DNA from: Paenibacillus periandrae
GTDB lineage: Bacteria > Bacillota > Bacilli > Paenibacillales > NBRC-103111
DNA length: 64,000 bases
Direction: 5' to 3'
Assembly: GCF_022458865.1 (NCBI RefSeq)
Contig: NZ_JAJNMU010000014.1
Location: forward strand, 124,001-188,000
Under the pieces are notes generated by a model. It ran no database searches. It saw only the letters and a program-made list of their open reading frames with translations, and was not told the origin of the DNA. Of this stretch, positions 54,607 through 62,503 are shown piece by piece (positions within the stretch are counted from its first letter, which is position 1; every line of letters starts with the position of its first letter). A program made the position numbers and the translations under genes.

Positions 54607-54845
54607 TTATTTTATGATTTATTAGATTTTACGACTTTTTAATGGTTTGGCGGGGGATATATTTGTTATGTTTTCTAACTTAAACCAGACATGTTTCACA
54701 AGATACCTTCAGTTATCCATCTCTTCCCTTGCTTTCACCCTTTCTTTACGATTTTTAAAGTCTATTCTATTTTTTTGAACATATTGAAAGCGCATCCATT
54801 AGTATATTAACATACTTTTAAACAAAATATAAGGTTTATTGTATA

Positions 54846-54855
54846 TGGTATACAA
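54846..54855. promoter_or_regulatory. second, distal GGTATAC site upstream of the 53061 permease
   Basis: TGGTATACAA, 334 bases before the start codon. It may be an auxiliary operator; the AT-rich DNA between the two sites would allow looping. It is weaker evidence than the proximal site. Confidence 0.4.
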
Positions 54856-54962
54856 AATTATTTTAGTCCAATATTTTTACAAAATTGATGGAACAACAGC
54901 AGTTACATATCATGAACTGTATGTCGTTAACTCCAAGTTAGCATCATAAGGCTGCAACAAAA

Positions 54963-54996
54963 AACGAAACGTCTCCTTCGGGGCAGCCGTTTCGTT
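54963..54996 (-). terminator. terminator after the aldo/keto reductase gene
   Basis: AACGAAACG pairs with CGTTTCGTT with further inner pairing; on the minus strand TTTTTTG follows. It lies 19 bases after the stop codon. Confidence 0.9.
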
Positions 54997-55014
54997 GTGT
55001 AATTTACTTGATAT

Positions 55015-56004
55015 TTATTTCAAAATAGCGTCGATGCGTGACAGCTCATCCTCGGTGAAATCCAGCACACGCAAAGCATCAACAGCATCTTCGATCTGGC
55101 TTACCTTACTTGCCCCGATCAAAGCCGAAGTTACCCGACCTCCACGCAGTACCCAAGCCAATGCCATCTGGGAAAGCTTTTGCCCACGATTCGTGGCCAG
55201 CAGGGTTAACTCTTTTACTTTTAATACCCGCTCTTCATTAATATCTTCCGGCTTCAGGAATACACTTGGTCCTGCAGCACGCGAATCAGGCGAGATCCCG
55301 TTAATGTAGCGATCTGTTAGAATACCTTTTTCTAATGGTGAGTAGGCAATGCTGCCAATGCCTTCCTCTTCCAGCACATCCTGCAATCCGTTCTCTATGG
55401 ATCTGGACATCATGGAATATTTAGGCTGATGAATCAGACATGGCGTACCCAATCTCTTCAATATGCGTGACGCCTCACGCGCTTCCTTGGCCTGGTAATT
55501 GGAAATTCCCACATACAGCGCTTTTCCTTGTCTCACGATGAGATCAAGCGCCGCCATCGTTTCCTCCAGCGGTGTATTAGGGTCCGGACGATGGTGGTAA
55601 TAAATATCCACATAATCCAGCTGCATCCGTTTTAAGCTTTGGTCCAGACTGGCGACCAAGCTCTTCTTGGAGCCCCATTCGCCGTACGGTCCAGGCCACA
55701 TGTAATAACCAGCCTTTGTCGAAATGACCAGCTCATCGCGGTAAGCTGCCAAGTCATCCTTTAACAATTTACCGAAGGTTTCCTCTGCCGATCCTGCAGG
55801 CGGGCCATAATTGTTGGCCAAGTCCAAATGGGTAATTCCTAAATCGAACGCCCTTCTAACCAAAGTTCTTCCATTCTCTAAGGAATCAATACCTCCAAAA
55901 TTATGCCAAAGCCCCAATGAAATAGCCGGAAGCTTTAATCCGCTGTTACCGCAATACCTATATGTCATCTTGTCGTATCGTTGTGAATCTGCCAAATACC
56001 CCAT
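55015..56004 (-). CDS. aldo/keto reductase (YghZ type)
   Basis: About 329 residues of AKR family 14 type. The catalytic tetrad is visible: Asp in THLDLANNYG, Tyr in the same block, Lys in VISTKAGY, and His in YVDIYYHHRPD. NADPH binding comes from the C-terminal SALIGASKVSQIEDAV segment. E. coli YghZ reduces methylglyoxal and L-glyceraldehyde 3-phosphate. ATG 56004 follows GAGGAGG by eight bases; a 17-codon upstream extension has no ribosome site. It is probably controlled by the adjacent AraC gene rather than the GntR protein. Confidence 0.85.
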   Translation of the reverse strand: MGYLADSQRYDKMTYRYCGNSGLKLPAISLGLWHNFGGIDSLENGRTLVRRAFDLGITHLDLANNYGPPAGSAEETFGKLLKDDLAAYRDELVISTKAGYYMWPGPYGEWGSKKSLVASLDQSLKRMQLDYVDIYYHHRPDPNTPLEETMAALDLIVRQGKALYVGISNYQAKEAREASRILKRLGTPCLIHQPKYSMMSRSIENGLQDVLEEEGIGSIAYSPLEKGILTDRYINGISPDSRAAGPSVFLKPEDINEERVLKVKELTLLATNRGQKLSQMALAWVLRGGRVTSALIGASKVSQIEDAVDALRVLDFTEDELSRIDAILK

Positions 56005-56096
56005 AATATGTACCTCCTCTAAGAAATTAATAACATTGTAACGGACAACTACCACAAATCCAATGTCATCAAGGATGAACTTTATGGAATAATGTC

Positions 56097-56930
56097 TTAA
56101 TCAATGAGAAGAAGCCGATAATGCTTTGGTGAAACACCTTTCATTTTTTTGAACATTTTTGAAAATAAAAGCGAGTCCTTGTATCCAACAGAGCTTGCCA
56201 CCTCTCCTATCGAGTAGCTGCTTCTCTCGAGCAATTCTGCAGCTTTGTTAATCCGATACCGGAGAAGGTACTGCTGTGGCGGTATGCCTACTGACTCTTT
56301 GAATAAGACGGATATATATTTTCTGTCCAGACCCAGAAAGGAAGCTAACTGGCTTACTGTAATATTTTCGTTATAATGGGCATGGAGAAACTCTATGCTC
56401 TGAAAGACGTACTTAGCCTGCTTTTTCGGATTCGTCTGTGCTGTATGATAAGCTGGGACCACACTCACCAGGACTGATAAAAACTCGTACATCAAAGCTT
56501 TTATTGCTAAATCACGGGTTACCTCCTGAGAGGAGGCTTCCGTTAGTTGATCGGATAACCCGGGCATTACTTTCCAATCCATCGGAATAATAGGCTGCTC
56601 CGGAGACAGTCGGGTACGAGACAGAATCGATTCTACTTGCGCTCCATGAAAGGCTACCCAAGAGTATGTCCAAGGATCCAAGCGATCCGCTTCGTAAAAG
56701 GTGATGATTTGCGGGTATATCAGAAAGGCTTGGCCCGAAGATAGTGAGTACGTTTGATCTCCAACCTGAAGCTTACCTTTTCCTTTATGAATAAAATGAA
56801 TCTTATATACATCTCGGACTCCCGGTCCTACGGAATGCCCGGGAACGCAATCTTCCTTCCCCCAATAGAGGAGGTGCAGGTCCGGGTCATCCCGAAACAA
56901 CCGTTCCTGATTGTGCTTAAAAGTAGCCAC
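56097..56930 (-). CDS. AraC-family regulator with cupin sensor
   Basis: A 277-residue protein. The N-terminal cupin-like ligand-binding domain spans about 20-100 (GKGKLQVGDQTYSLSSGQAFLI); the C-terminal double helix-turn-helix about 175-275 (QLASFLGLDRKYISVLFKESVG; EVASSVGYKDSLLFSKMFKK). GTG 56930 follows AGGA. It lies upstream of, and in the same direction as, the aldo/keto reductase gene with a 92-base gap; it may activate it. No membrane segment. Confidence 0.85.
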   Translation of the reverse strand: MATFKHNQERLFRDDPDLHLLYWGKEDCVPGHSVGPGVRDVYKIHFIHKGKGKLQVGDQTYSLSSGQAFLIYPQIITFYEADRLDPWTYSWVAFHGAQVESILSRTRLSPEQPIIPMDWKVMPGLSDQLTEASSQEVTRDLAIKALMYEFLSVLVSVVPAYHTAQTNPKKQAKYVFQSIEFLHAHYNENITVSQLASFLGLDRKYISVLFKESVGIPPQQYLLRYRINKAAELLERSSYSIGEVASSVGYKDSLLFSKMFKKMKGVSPKHYRLLLID

Positions 56931-57101
56931 GTCTTATCCTGCTTCCCTTGTGAAATTATTGATCAGCCCTTGTGCTCTATAAAAAAAGAGAAACCTGATT
57001 TCTCAAGCTTTCCAAGTTGATGATTTGATATTATCAGAAACCGGGCATCATTGTAACGTAATATCTTTGTATGATGCTGAAGTTGAATCATCAATATCAC
57101 T

Positions 57102-57130
57102 TTGGGCGGCGCATCCTCTTACAATAATAT
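57102..57130 (+). promoter_or_regulatory. promoter of a candidate small RNA
   Basis: TTGGGC (57102-57107), 17-base spacer, TATA-like TAATAT (57125-57130), oriented away from the AraC gene with no credible coding sequence downstream. Confidence 0.45.
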
Positions 57131-57136
57131 CATGTG

Positions 57137-57230
57137 GAAAGCGGCGGTGCATAACGAAGCCGGAAACCTACAAGGTCGTAAAAAAGCCGCTTTCCTTATA
57201 AATACAAGGAACAGCGACCTTTATTTTTTT
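57137..57230 (+). ncRNA. candidate small RNA with intrinsic terminator
   Basis: Between the promoter-like sequence at 57102-57130 and a terminator at 57173-57230 there are about 95 bases. The terminator has arms AGGT/ACCT, CGCT/AGCG and TTCCTT/AAGGAA, then TTATTTTTTT. The only frame (35 codons from 57132) has no ribosome site. A short non-coding transcript is therefore possible; it could also be a remnant leader. No family resemblance. Confidence 0.4.
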
Positions 57231-57240
57231 AACCTTTAGA

Positions 57241-57445
57241 AGACCGGTGAATACAGAGCGGAGCGGCCAAATGGTCCTGGAGAAGCGTTAGCGTTCGCCT
57301 ACACGCTTTCTGTAAGAAAGCGACTACGAAAGCATATGCTGTTTGCGTAATTTTACCGCTAAATCTCTTATACAATCAAAAAAATGCGGAAACAACAGCG
57401 ATCGGAAGGATATTTGGCCGCGCAGCTGGACTTATTCACCGGTCT
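57241..57445. mobile_element. MITE-like element with imperfect terminal inverted repeats
   Basis: The ends AGACCGGTGAATA (57241-57253) and TATTCACCGGTCT (57433-57445) are perfect inverted repeats, reinforced by inner GCGGCCAAAT (57263-57272) and ATTTGGCCGC (57412-57421). The centre holds CGCTTTC/GAAAGCG and AGCATATGCT hairpins and GAAGCGTTAGCGTTC. It has no coding capacity and is about 205 bases long. It lies immediately after the stop of the 57447 gene. The central GACTACGAAAGCATATGCT resembles the unit at 4906-5023. Confidence 0.6.
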
Positions 57446-57446
57446 T

Positions 57447-58334
57447 TTACCCCTCCATATGGTATTTCTTCATCGCAAACCGCCCAACGACATTGACCAG
57501 CCCATACAGCACCACCGATAACGCAGCCAGCATCGCAATACTGACCATCACCATATTCATCTGAAACACTTGACCGCCATATATGATCATATAGCCCAAA
57601 CCCGCCTTGGACGATAAAAATTCTCCCATGATCACACCGACCAGTGTCAAGCCTACATTCACCTTCAAAGTCGCGATCACATTCGGTATACTCGCGGGCA
57701 GCAGCACCATACGCAGCATTTGCCAATGGGTAGCACCAAACGATTCCATCAGCTTGAGCTTTGTTTTGCTAATTTCCTTAAAGCCGCTCTCGATCATAAT
57801 GATCGTCACTATAATCGAGATCGCAATGGCCATACCATAAACCGAATAACGATCACCCAGCCATATATAAAATATAGGGCCAAGCGCGACCTTGGGCAGT
57901 GCATTCAACACGACAATGTACGGCTCCAGCACCTTGGAGGCAAAGGTTGACCACCAGAAAACAATAGCTATTCCGATCCCCAATACCATCGAAACCACAA
58001 TGCCAATCAAGGTCTCCAGGCTGGTCGTCCACGTATGCTTGAATAAATTCCCTTTTACAGCAAGCTCCTGAAAAGAGGTAATTAACTGCGACGGCCTGCT
58101 GGTCAGCATCGAGTCCACCCATTTCCACTGGGCAGCCAGCTCCCATAGGACGATAAAAGCAGTAAATACCAGCAGCTGTGCTAAACGAATCATCCACAAC
58201 CTGCGCTTTTGTGTTTTCAAATATTGTTGGTACTGCGGCGATCTCGGTTTATCCTTAACATTGATCAAAGTCGGGACTTGCTCTATCCGTGCTTCTGTAA
58301 CGACGTTGGGCTTACTAGCCGGTAGCGACGACAT
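57447..58334 (-). CDS. ABC transporter permease (SsuC/TauC type)
   Basis: About 295 residues with six membrane helices after a 40-residue hydrophilic N-terminus. The EAA-type loop LKLMESFGATHWQMLRMVLLPA is near residue 195. ATG 58334 is chosen because AAGGAG precedes it; the frame upstream only overlaps the ATPase gene. The overlap with that gene is 20 bases. It is the third component of an importer for nitrogen- or sulfur-containing small molecules (aliphatic sulfonate, taurine or pyrimidine-precursor class). Confidence 0.9.
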   Translation of the reverse strand: MSSLPASKPNVVTEARIEQVPTLINVKDKPRSPQYQQYLKTQKRRLWMIRLAQLLVFTAFIVLWELAAQWKWVDSMLTSRPSQLITSFQELAVKGNLFKHTWTTSLETLIGIVVSMVLGIGIAIVFWWSTFASKVLEPYIVVLNALPKVALGPIFYIWLGDRYSVYGMAIAISIIVTIIMIESGFKEISKTKLKLMESFGATHWQMLRMVLLPASIPNVIATLKVNVGLTLVGVIMGEFLSSKAGLGYMIIYGGQVFQMNMVMVSIAMLAALSVVLYGLVNVVGRFAMKKYHMEG

Positions 58335-59094
58335 GGCCTTCCAACTCCTTCCATATGACATTGAAGTATTCCTTATAGCGGACTGCTTCCCGCTTTTTCC
58401 ATGGCGTGACATCTGTACCTTCACCCAGCTGTATCGAATAAACAGTGGAGATTGTGCTCGGCCTTTTGGACATGACCATAACCCGGTCTGCCATACTGAT
58501 CGCTTCCGATATATCATGGGTAACCAGAATCGCCGTCTTGCCTTGATCCTTGATGATTCCATAAATTTCATCGGCCAGCGTCAAACGGGTCTGATAATCA
58601 AGCGCGGAGAACGGCTCATCCAGCAGCAAAATATCCGGCTCGGTCACCAGCGTACGAATTAACGCCACCCGTTGGCGCATACCGCCTGAGAGCTGTGAAG
58701 GACTGTGATGGGCGAAACCACCCAAGCCATAACGCTCCATCAAATCAAGCGCCTTATGCTCGGCCTTCTTTAAATCCATCTTGCGAATTTCGGCCCCTAC
58801 CAGCAGGTTGCTCAATATATTGCGCCATTCGAACAAATGGTCATGCTGCAGCATATACCCGACCTTCGGGGAAGTGCCCGATACCTCCTGTCCGTCAATA
58901 AGCACTCTGCCGCTTGTTGGCTTCACCATGCCGGAAACGAGGGAGAGCAGCGTGCTTTTCCCACAGCCGCTCGGTCCTACAATAGAGATAAATTCCCCCT
59001 GCTCAATGGAAACATTAACGCTTCTCAAAGCCTCTGTTTCCTGCTTGATCGTGAAATAACTTAAGCCAATATCGTTTAATTCAATTTGTGCCAT
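58315..59094 (-). CDS. ABC transporter ATPase (SsuB/TauB type)
   Basis: A 259-residue ATPase: Walker A GPSGCGKST (40-48), Q-loop in GYMLQHDHLF, signature LSGGMRQR near 140, Walker B ILLLDEPFSALD near 160 and switch His in LVTHD near 195. It pairs with the permease encoded next and the NMT1-like lipoprotein upstream; gaps are five bases or overlaps, so the three genes form one unit. Confidence 0.95.
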   Translation of the reverse strand: MAQIELNDIGLSYFTIKQETEALRSVNVSIEQGEFISIVGPSGCGKSTLLSLVSGMVKPTSGRVLIDGQEVSGTSPKVGYMLQHDHLFEWRNILSNLLVGAEIRKMDLKKAEHKALDLMERYGLGGFAHHSPSQLSGGMRQRVALIRTLVTEPDILLLDEPFSALDYQTRLTLADEIYGIIKDQGKTAILVTHDISEAISMADRVMVMSKRPSTISTVYSIQLGEGTDVTPWKKREAVRYKEYFNVIWKELEGHVVATG

Positions 59095-59098
59095 AGGC

Positions 59099-60172
59099 TT
59101 ATTTCCCTGCCTTTCCGATATTTTTCACAAAGCTCATATCCACGACGGCTCCCATATCAGTTAATTTTTGGTCCGGCTTCAGCACTTCGTTCTCGATCAG
59201 CATTTTTTGCAAGGTCTCAAATTGCTCTGCGGTCAATTCAGGAACAGCCGACCAGGTATCCTGCTTCTTGTATCGGTCGATCGATTGAATGATAATATCC
59301 TTCGGTGTTCCTTCGAAAAAAGGCATCAAGGCTTCGGCAATTTCATCAGGTGAAGCTGTGTTCAACCACTTGGTTCCTTTGGCAACGGCATTAACGAATT
59401 TCTGAATCGTCTCTGGATTTTTCTTAATATAATCCGACGTTGCGACGTAAGAGGTTTCCGGGAATGGACCAAACGCTTGTCCTACAGCTGCTGCATAGAA
59501 CGCTTTGCCTTCCTTTTCCAAAGTAGAGGCGATGGGCTCGAACACCTGAATAAAGTCACCCTTACCGCTTGTAAAAGCGCCCGCCATTGCCGGGGAAGCG
59601 ATATTCGTGATCACCTCGGCTTTCACCTTTTCCTGCTGCAGCTTGGAGTTCAGTACCATTTGCGGAGCACTGCCCGGACGCCATCCGACTACGGATTTCC
59701 CCTCCAGATCGCTCCATTTAAAGCCATTCAGCTTCGCCCGTGACATTAGGAAGGAACCGTCCTTGATCGTCAGCTGGTGGAAAATTTTGAGCGTTTTATC
59801 CCCTTTTTGATTATAAATATAAATGGCGGTTTCCGGTCCTACCAATGAAATATCGGCCACGCCAGCAATTAAAGCGGCTGCTCCCTTATCCGAGCCCTGC
59901 GCCGTGTTCATATCGACATTCAGTCCCTCTTCCTTGAAAAAACCTTTTTGCATCGCGATATAATGGGGAGCATAAAAAATCGAACGGATGACCTCGGAAA
60001 ATTTAACGGTTTTGATTTCCTCGCTTTTCTTGACCTCTGTTTTTACTTCCATCTTCGCTTCTGCAGCCGGTTTCGCACTCGTTTCCGTCACAGAAGCGGT
60101 TCCACAGCCCGCAGTAATCGTCAATAGCACAGTGGATAACAGCAGACAACCCAGTTTGTTCATTTTTATCAC
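59099..60172 (-). CDS. NMT1/SsuA-type solute-binding lipoprotein
   Basis: About 357 residues: signal peptide with lipobox TITAGC (Cys about 23), a charged Lys/Glu linker (about 30-55), and an NMT1/THI5-like periplasmic-binding fold (FYAPHYIAMQKGFFKEEGLNVDM near 68-90). Relatives bind sulfonates, nitrate or thiamine-pyrimidine precursors. GTG 60172 and ATG 60163 are both possible starts. It is anchored outside the membrane and delivers its ligand to the permease-ATPase pair. The ligand is not readable from sequence. Confidence 0.9.
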   Translation of the reverse strand: MIKMNKLGCLLLSTVLLTITAGCGTASVTETSAKPAAEAKMEVKTEVKKSEEIKTVKFSEVIRSIFYAPHYIAMQKGFFKEEGLNVDMNTAQGSDKGAAALIAGVADISLVGPETAIYIYNQKGDKTLKIFHQLTIKDGSFLMSRAKLNGFKWSDLEGKSVVGWRPGSAPQMVLNSKLQQEKVKAEVITNIASPAMAGAFTSGKGDFIQVFEPIASTLEKEGKAFYAAAVGQAFGPFPETSYVATSDYIKKNPETIQKFVNAVAKGTKWLNTASPDEIAEALMPFFEGTPKDIIIQSIDRYKKQDTWSAVPELTAEQFETLQKMLIENEVLKPDQKLTDMGAVVDMSFVKNIGKAGK

Positions 60173-60199
60173 GGTTTGTTCATCCTCCCTTATATAGTG

Positions 60200-61246
60200 C
60201 TAATTTATTTGAACAGCGAGTGGTTGTCCCGAAACCAAATGTGTTCCAGCCATCTCCCTGCCGTATTCAACCATTTTTTGGAAACCAACCTCTTTTAAGG
60301 GCACAGCTGTTATCCGTTCTCTAAGCACGAAGATTTCGACTTCGGGAAGCAGCATTTCCAAAGCGTAAGCAAGCGGGAGACCATTCTCCAAAATTTCAAC
60401 GGAATGTGGATTGCCTACGATAAAGTTAAGTCCGTTTTCCTTGGCGTACTTTACAAAAACATGATCTTCTCGTACCCTGCTGATACTGACAATAATCGTA
60501 TCGGTTTCTGGATACATATGCAGCGCAAGCTCCAAATGCTCCAAGGAAAATCCGGTATGCGGGAAAAAATGAAGAATGTGCTTTACCTTACTATCCATGG
60601 TGCCGCTGAGCAGCTGCGCCGGATTAGCCAGCGTCGCTTCCTCAAGTGAGGCTTCACCACGAATCGCCCGCTCCGCCTCCAACAGATCGAGATCGATATC
60701 ACGTCCCATCAAGCCGTCAATTCTGGCCAAGATATCACCTGTGGTTTTCACTTCCTCCAGTGCAATGCCCTTGTGAAGCACATTGCCTGGAATGCCGCCA
60801 AAGCAAATGTCTGTTTTCAGCTTATGATGTCCGTGCAGCAGCGTCAGTCCGGGATGCAGTCCATGAAAAGCCTCGTGCATTTCAATAAGCGCCAATCCGT
60901 ACAAGGGCAAATAATCCGCAAAAGGTACCCCTCCCGAGCTGGCTGCATCAGCTACCGGATGATGCACGATGATCAAATCAAGCTTCATGGCGGAAGCCAG
61001 CTCAATGACCGATTCAGTCAAAGTCATCCCGACTCCAATACGTGACACTGGCTTGTGCTTGTCTCCAAAAATCAGCCCAGGGATTTCAAGCACGCTTTTA
61101 CCTGGAATATTGGAGGTTTTCATCACGACATACGGATTGGCTCCAGCCGTGATCTCATTCCAATCCATAACCATTCTTCCCTTGGATATGGTGTTCAGTG
61201 CTTCGACTACGTGCCTTGCTTCTGTGCGGGTTTTGGGTGCTTTCAT
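60200..61246 (-). CDS. Nif3-like dinuclear metal protein
   Basis: A 348-residue protein with Nif3/DUF34 features: LIIVHHP (about 93-99) and the closing NFIVGNPHSVEILENGLPLAYALE segment, in which His and Glu complete the two-metal site. Nif3 proteins often act with cyclohydrolase-type enzymes or as metal chaperones; biochemistry is largely unknown. ATG 61246 follows AAGGAAG. It is first in the operon before the ABC transporter. Position and length suggest a pathway-specific hydrolase for the imported compound rather than a housekeeping copy. Confidence 0.75.
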   Translation of the reverse strand: MKAPKTRTEARHVVEALNTISKGRMVMDWNEITAGANPYVVMKTSNIPGKSVLEIPGLIFGDKHKPVSRIGVGMTLTESVIELASAMKLDLIIVHHPVADAASSGGVPFADYLPLYGLALIEMHEAFHGLHPGLTLLHGHHKLKTDICFGGIPGNVLHKGIALEEVKTTGDILARIDGLMGRDIDLDLLEAERAIRGEASLEEATLANPAQLLSGTMDSKVKHILHFFPHTGFSLEHLELALHMYPETDTIIVSISRVREDHVFVKYAKENGLNFIVGNPHSVEILENGLPLAYALEMLLPEVEIFVLRERITAVPLKEVGFQKMVEYGREMAGTHLVSGQPLAVQIN

Positions 61247-61289
61247 AGACTTCTTCCTTTCTGATTTGGATCAAAACCATATACAAAAA

Positions 61290-61347
61290 AACCGCTATTA
61301 TGAGCATACTAGGACACTAAAGTCCCGTATATGTCACAATAGCGGTT
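61290..61347 (-). terminator. leader terminator (possible attenuator) upstream of the Nif3-ABC operon
   Basis: AACCGCTATT pairs with AATAGCGGTT and encloses an inner GGGAC/GTCC hairpin. On the minus strand seven T follow, 30-40 bases before the ribosome site of the Nif3 gene. Upstream lies a leader with another hairpin (GGAATCGAATCC with GGATTCC near 61420-61455). The arrangement fits transcription attenuation; no known riboswitch class was recognised. Confidence 0.65.
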
Positions 61348-61718
61348 GTAAAGCTCTCCACGCGGAGTTCCTTATGACCTGCTATATGTATGATTGTTGC
61401 TTGAACATTACAATGGAATCCGATCTCTTTTGTGTAAAAGGATTCGATTCCTTAATAGGTCCAAACATCATATTCAACATGGGTAAAGCATAAATGCTGG
61501 TTAAAATATAGAACGTTTACCTCTTGTTAGGTAATGTAACATAAAGGAATCAATAAATCAATCAAAAAATGATTATAACGACTAAAACTAATAAAATAAA
61601 GCAAGTTTACGTAATATAACCTTACATAAAACTCTAAACGAGAGCTATTATCGTTTTGCAACCGTTTTCATATTTTATGATAACATACTTTATAGAAAAA
61701 TATAAGCTTTTTTTGTAT
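61348..61718. other. leader/promoter region of the Nif3-ABC operon
   Basis: About 370 AT-rich bases without a credible gene. A possible promoter on the minus strand is TTGATT and TATGTT with a 16-base spacer near 61535-61560. The region between it and the terminator at 61290 would form a transcribed leader of about 180 bases. Confidence 0.4.
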
Positions 61719-61728
61719 TTGGTATACC
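61719..61728. promoter_or_regulatory. GGTATAC site upstream of the Nif3-ABC operon
   Basis: TTGGTATACC lies just beyond the stop of the 61731 gene and 473 bases before the Nif3 start codon. It may control a distal promoter of the operon. This is weaker support than for the sites next to start codons. Confidence 0.4.
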
Positions 61729-61730
61729 GT

Positions 61731-62084
61731 TTATTCTAAATTATTTTCAAAAACAATAACGGTTCCTGAATATTCCGTTACGGGATCATAATCCTTAAGC
61801 ACCAACTTCACCTTCAGACCCAGCGTTGTTTCCAACTGCTCCTTCAGCATTTTTTTGTTAGCCTCCATGAGCAGCGTATCCACACTGGCTGTCAAACTCC
61901 GATTCGATTCGTCAAGAATTTTCAAAGCAGGAATTCGTTTGTGAGTAGCAAAAATCAACACTTTATCACCGGAGATTTCAATCTTTTGCGATTTGATCCC
62001 TGTTCCGAATATTTCCTGATTAATCGAATTATAAATCTTGATAATCTCCTGCTTCAAAACCCCAATCGGAAATTGCTTTTTCAT
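61731..62084 (-). CDS. DUF2294-family protein
   Basis: A 117-residue small alpha/beta protein with the DUF2294 pattern: N-terminal helix LKQEIIKIYNSINQEIFGTG, SGDKVLIFATHKRIPALKIL strand-turn, and C-terminal ETTLGLKVKLVLKDYDPVTEYSGTVIVFE. Function unknown in any organism I know of. ATG 62084 follows GAGAAGGG. It is followed by the GGTATAC site and preceded by a DUF4180 gene on the same strand. Confidence 0.75.
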   Translation of the reverse strand: MKKQFPIGVLKQEIIKIYNSINQEIFGTGIKSQKIEISGDKVLIFATHKRIPALKILDESNRSLTASVDTLLMEANKKMLKEQLETTLGLKVKLVLKDYDPVTEYSGTVIVFENNLE

Positions 62085-62134
62085 AGAGGCACCCTTCTCC
62101 TTTATACCATTCCGAGATTGTACACCTTCAACTT

Positions 62135-62503
62135 CTACTTCAACATGCTTAACTTATCAATCGCTTGTTGCTCGGTAGCCAAGAAAAAGATATCGTTTCC
62201 GTTATTGGATTCATAGATGAAATCTCGCAGACTTTTGCTTGAATATATAGAGAAGTCTCCAACAATTGCCACCTTTACGCGATAATTGATGAACTTCTGA
62301 AGAATTTCGCCTGCCAGACGAGTTTTCAAATCAAAAAAGCTTTCGCTTAGCAGAGATTTGTTTATCACGATACGATTACTATCGGTTTCATATTGTACCG
62401 TTGCCATAAGATCCAATGCCGACTGAACATCCTCTATTAATATCTCACTGCTGCTCACGACGGCTATATTTTTCCCGCCTGCTTCTATTTTCACTATATT
62501 CAT
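62135..62503 (-). CDS. DUF4180-family protein
   Basis: A 122-residue alpha/beta protein with the DUF4180 layout: IVVINKSLLSESFFDLKTRLAGEILQKF-type central helix and KVAIVGDFSIYSSKSLRDFIYESN near residues 78-102. It is cytoplasmic. Members are widespread in Firmicutes as single genes without known function, often near regulators. ATG 62503 follows GGAGGG. The 50-base gap to the DUF2294 gene suggests one transcript. Confidence 0.75.
   Translation of the reverse strand: MNIVKIEAGGKNIAVVSSSEILIEDVQSALDLMATVQYETDSNRIVINKSLLSESFFDLKTRLAGEILQKFINYRVKVAIVGDFSIYSSKSLRDFIYESNNGNDIFFLATEQQAIDKLSMLK

Noticed and set aside
57132..57239. 35-codon peptide gene
   Set aside because: No ribosome site, and the frame runs through the terminator stem; a small RNA is more likely.
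58335..58571. N-terminal extension of the ABC permease
   Set aside because: It lies wholly within the ATPase gene in another frame; a good ribosome site supports ATG 58334.
57447..60172. ThiXYZ thiamine-precursor transporter with TenA
   Set aside because: The ABC proteins fit only the broad NMT1/SsuA class, the TenA-like protein is 7 kb away and lacks an evident thiaminase site, and no TPP riboswitch is present.
61290..61347. T-box or known riboswitch
   Set aside because: No T-box sequence (AGGGTGGNACCGCG) and no conserved core of SAM, TPP, FMN, cobalamin, preQ1, ZTP or THF classes was found; kept as an unassigned leader terminator.
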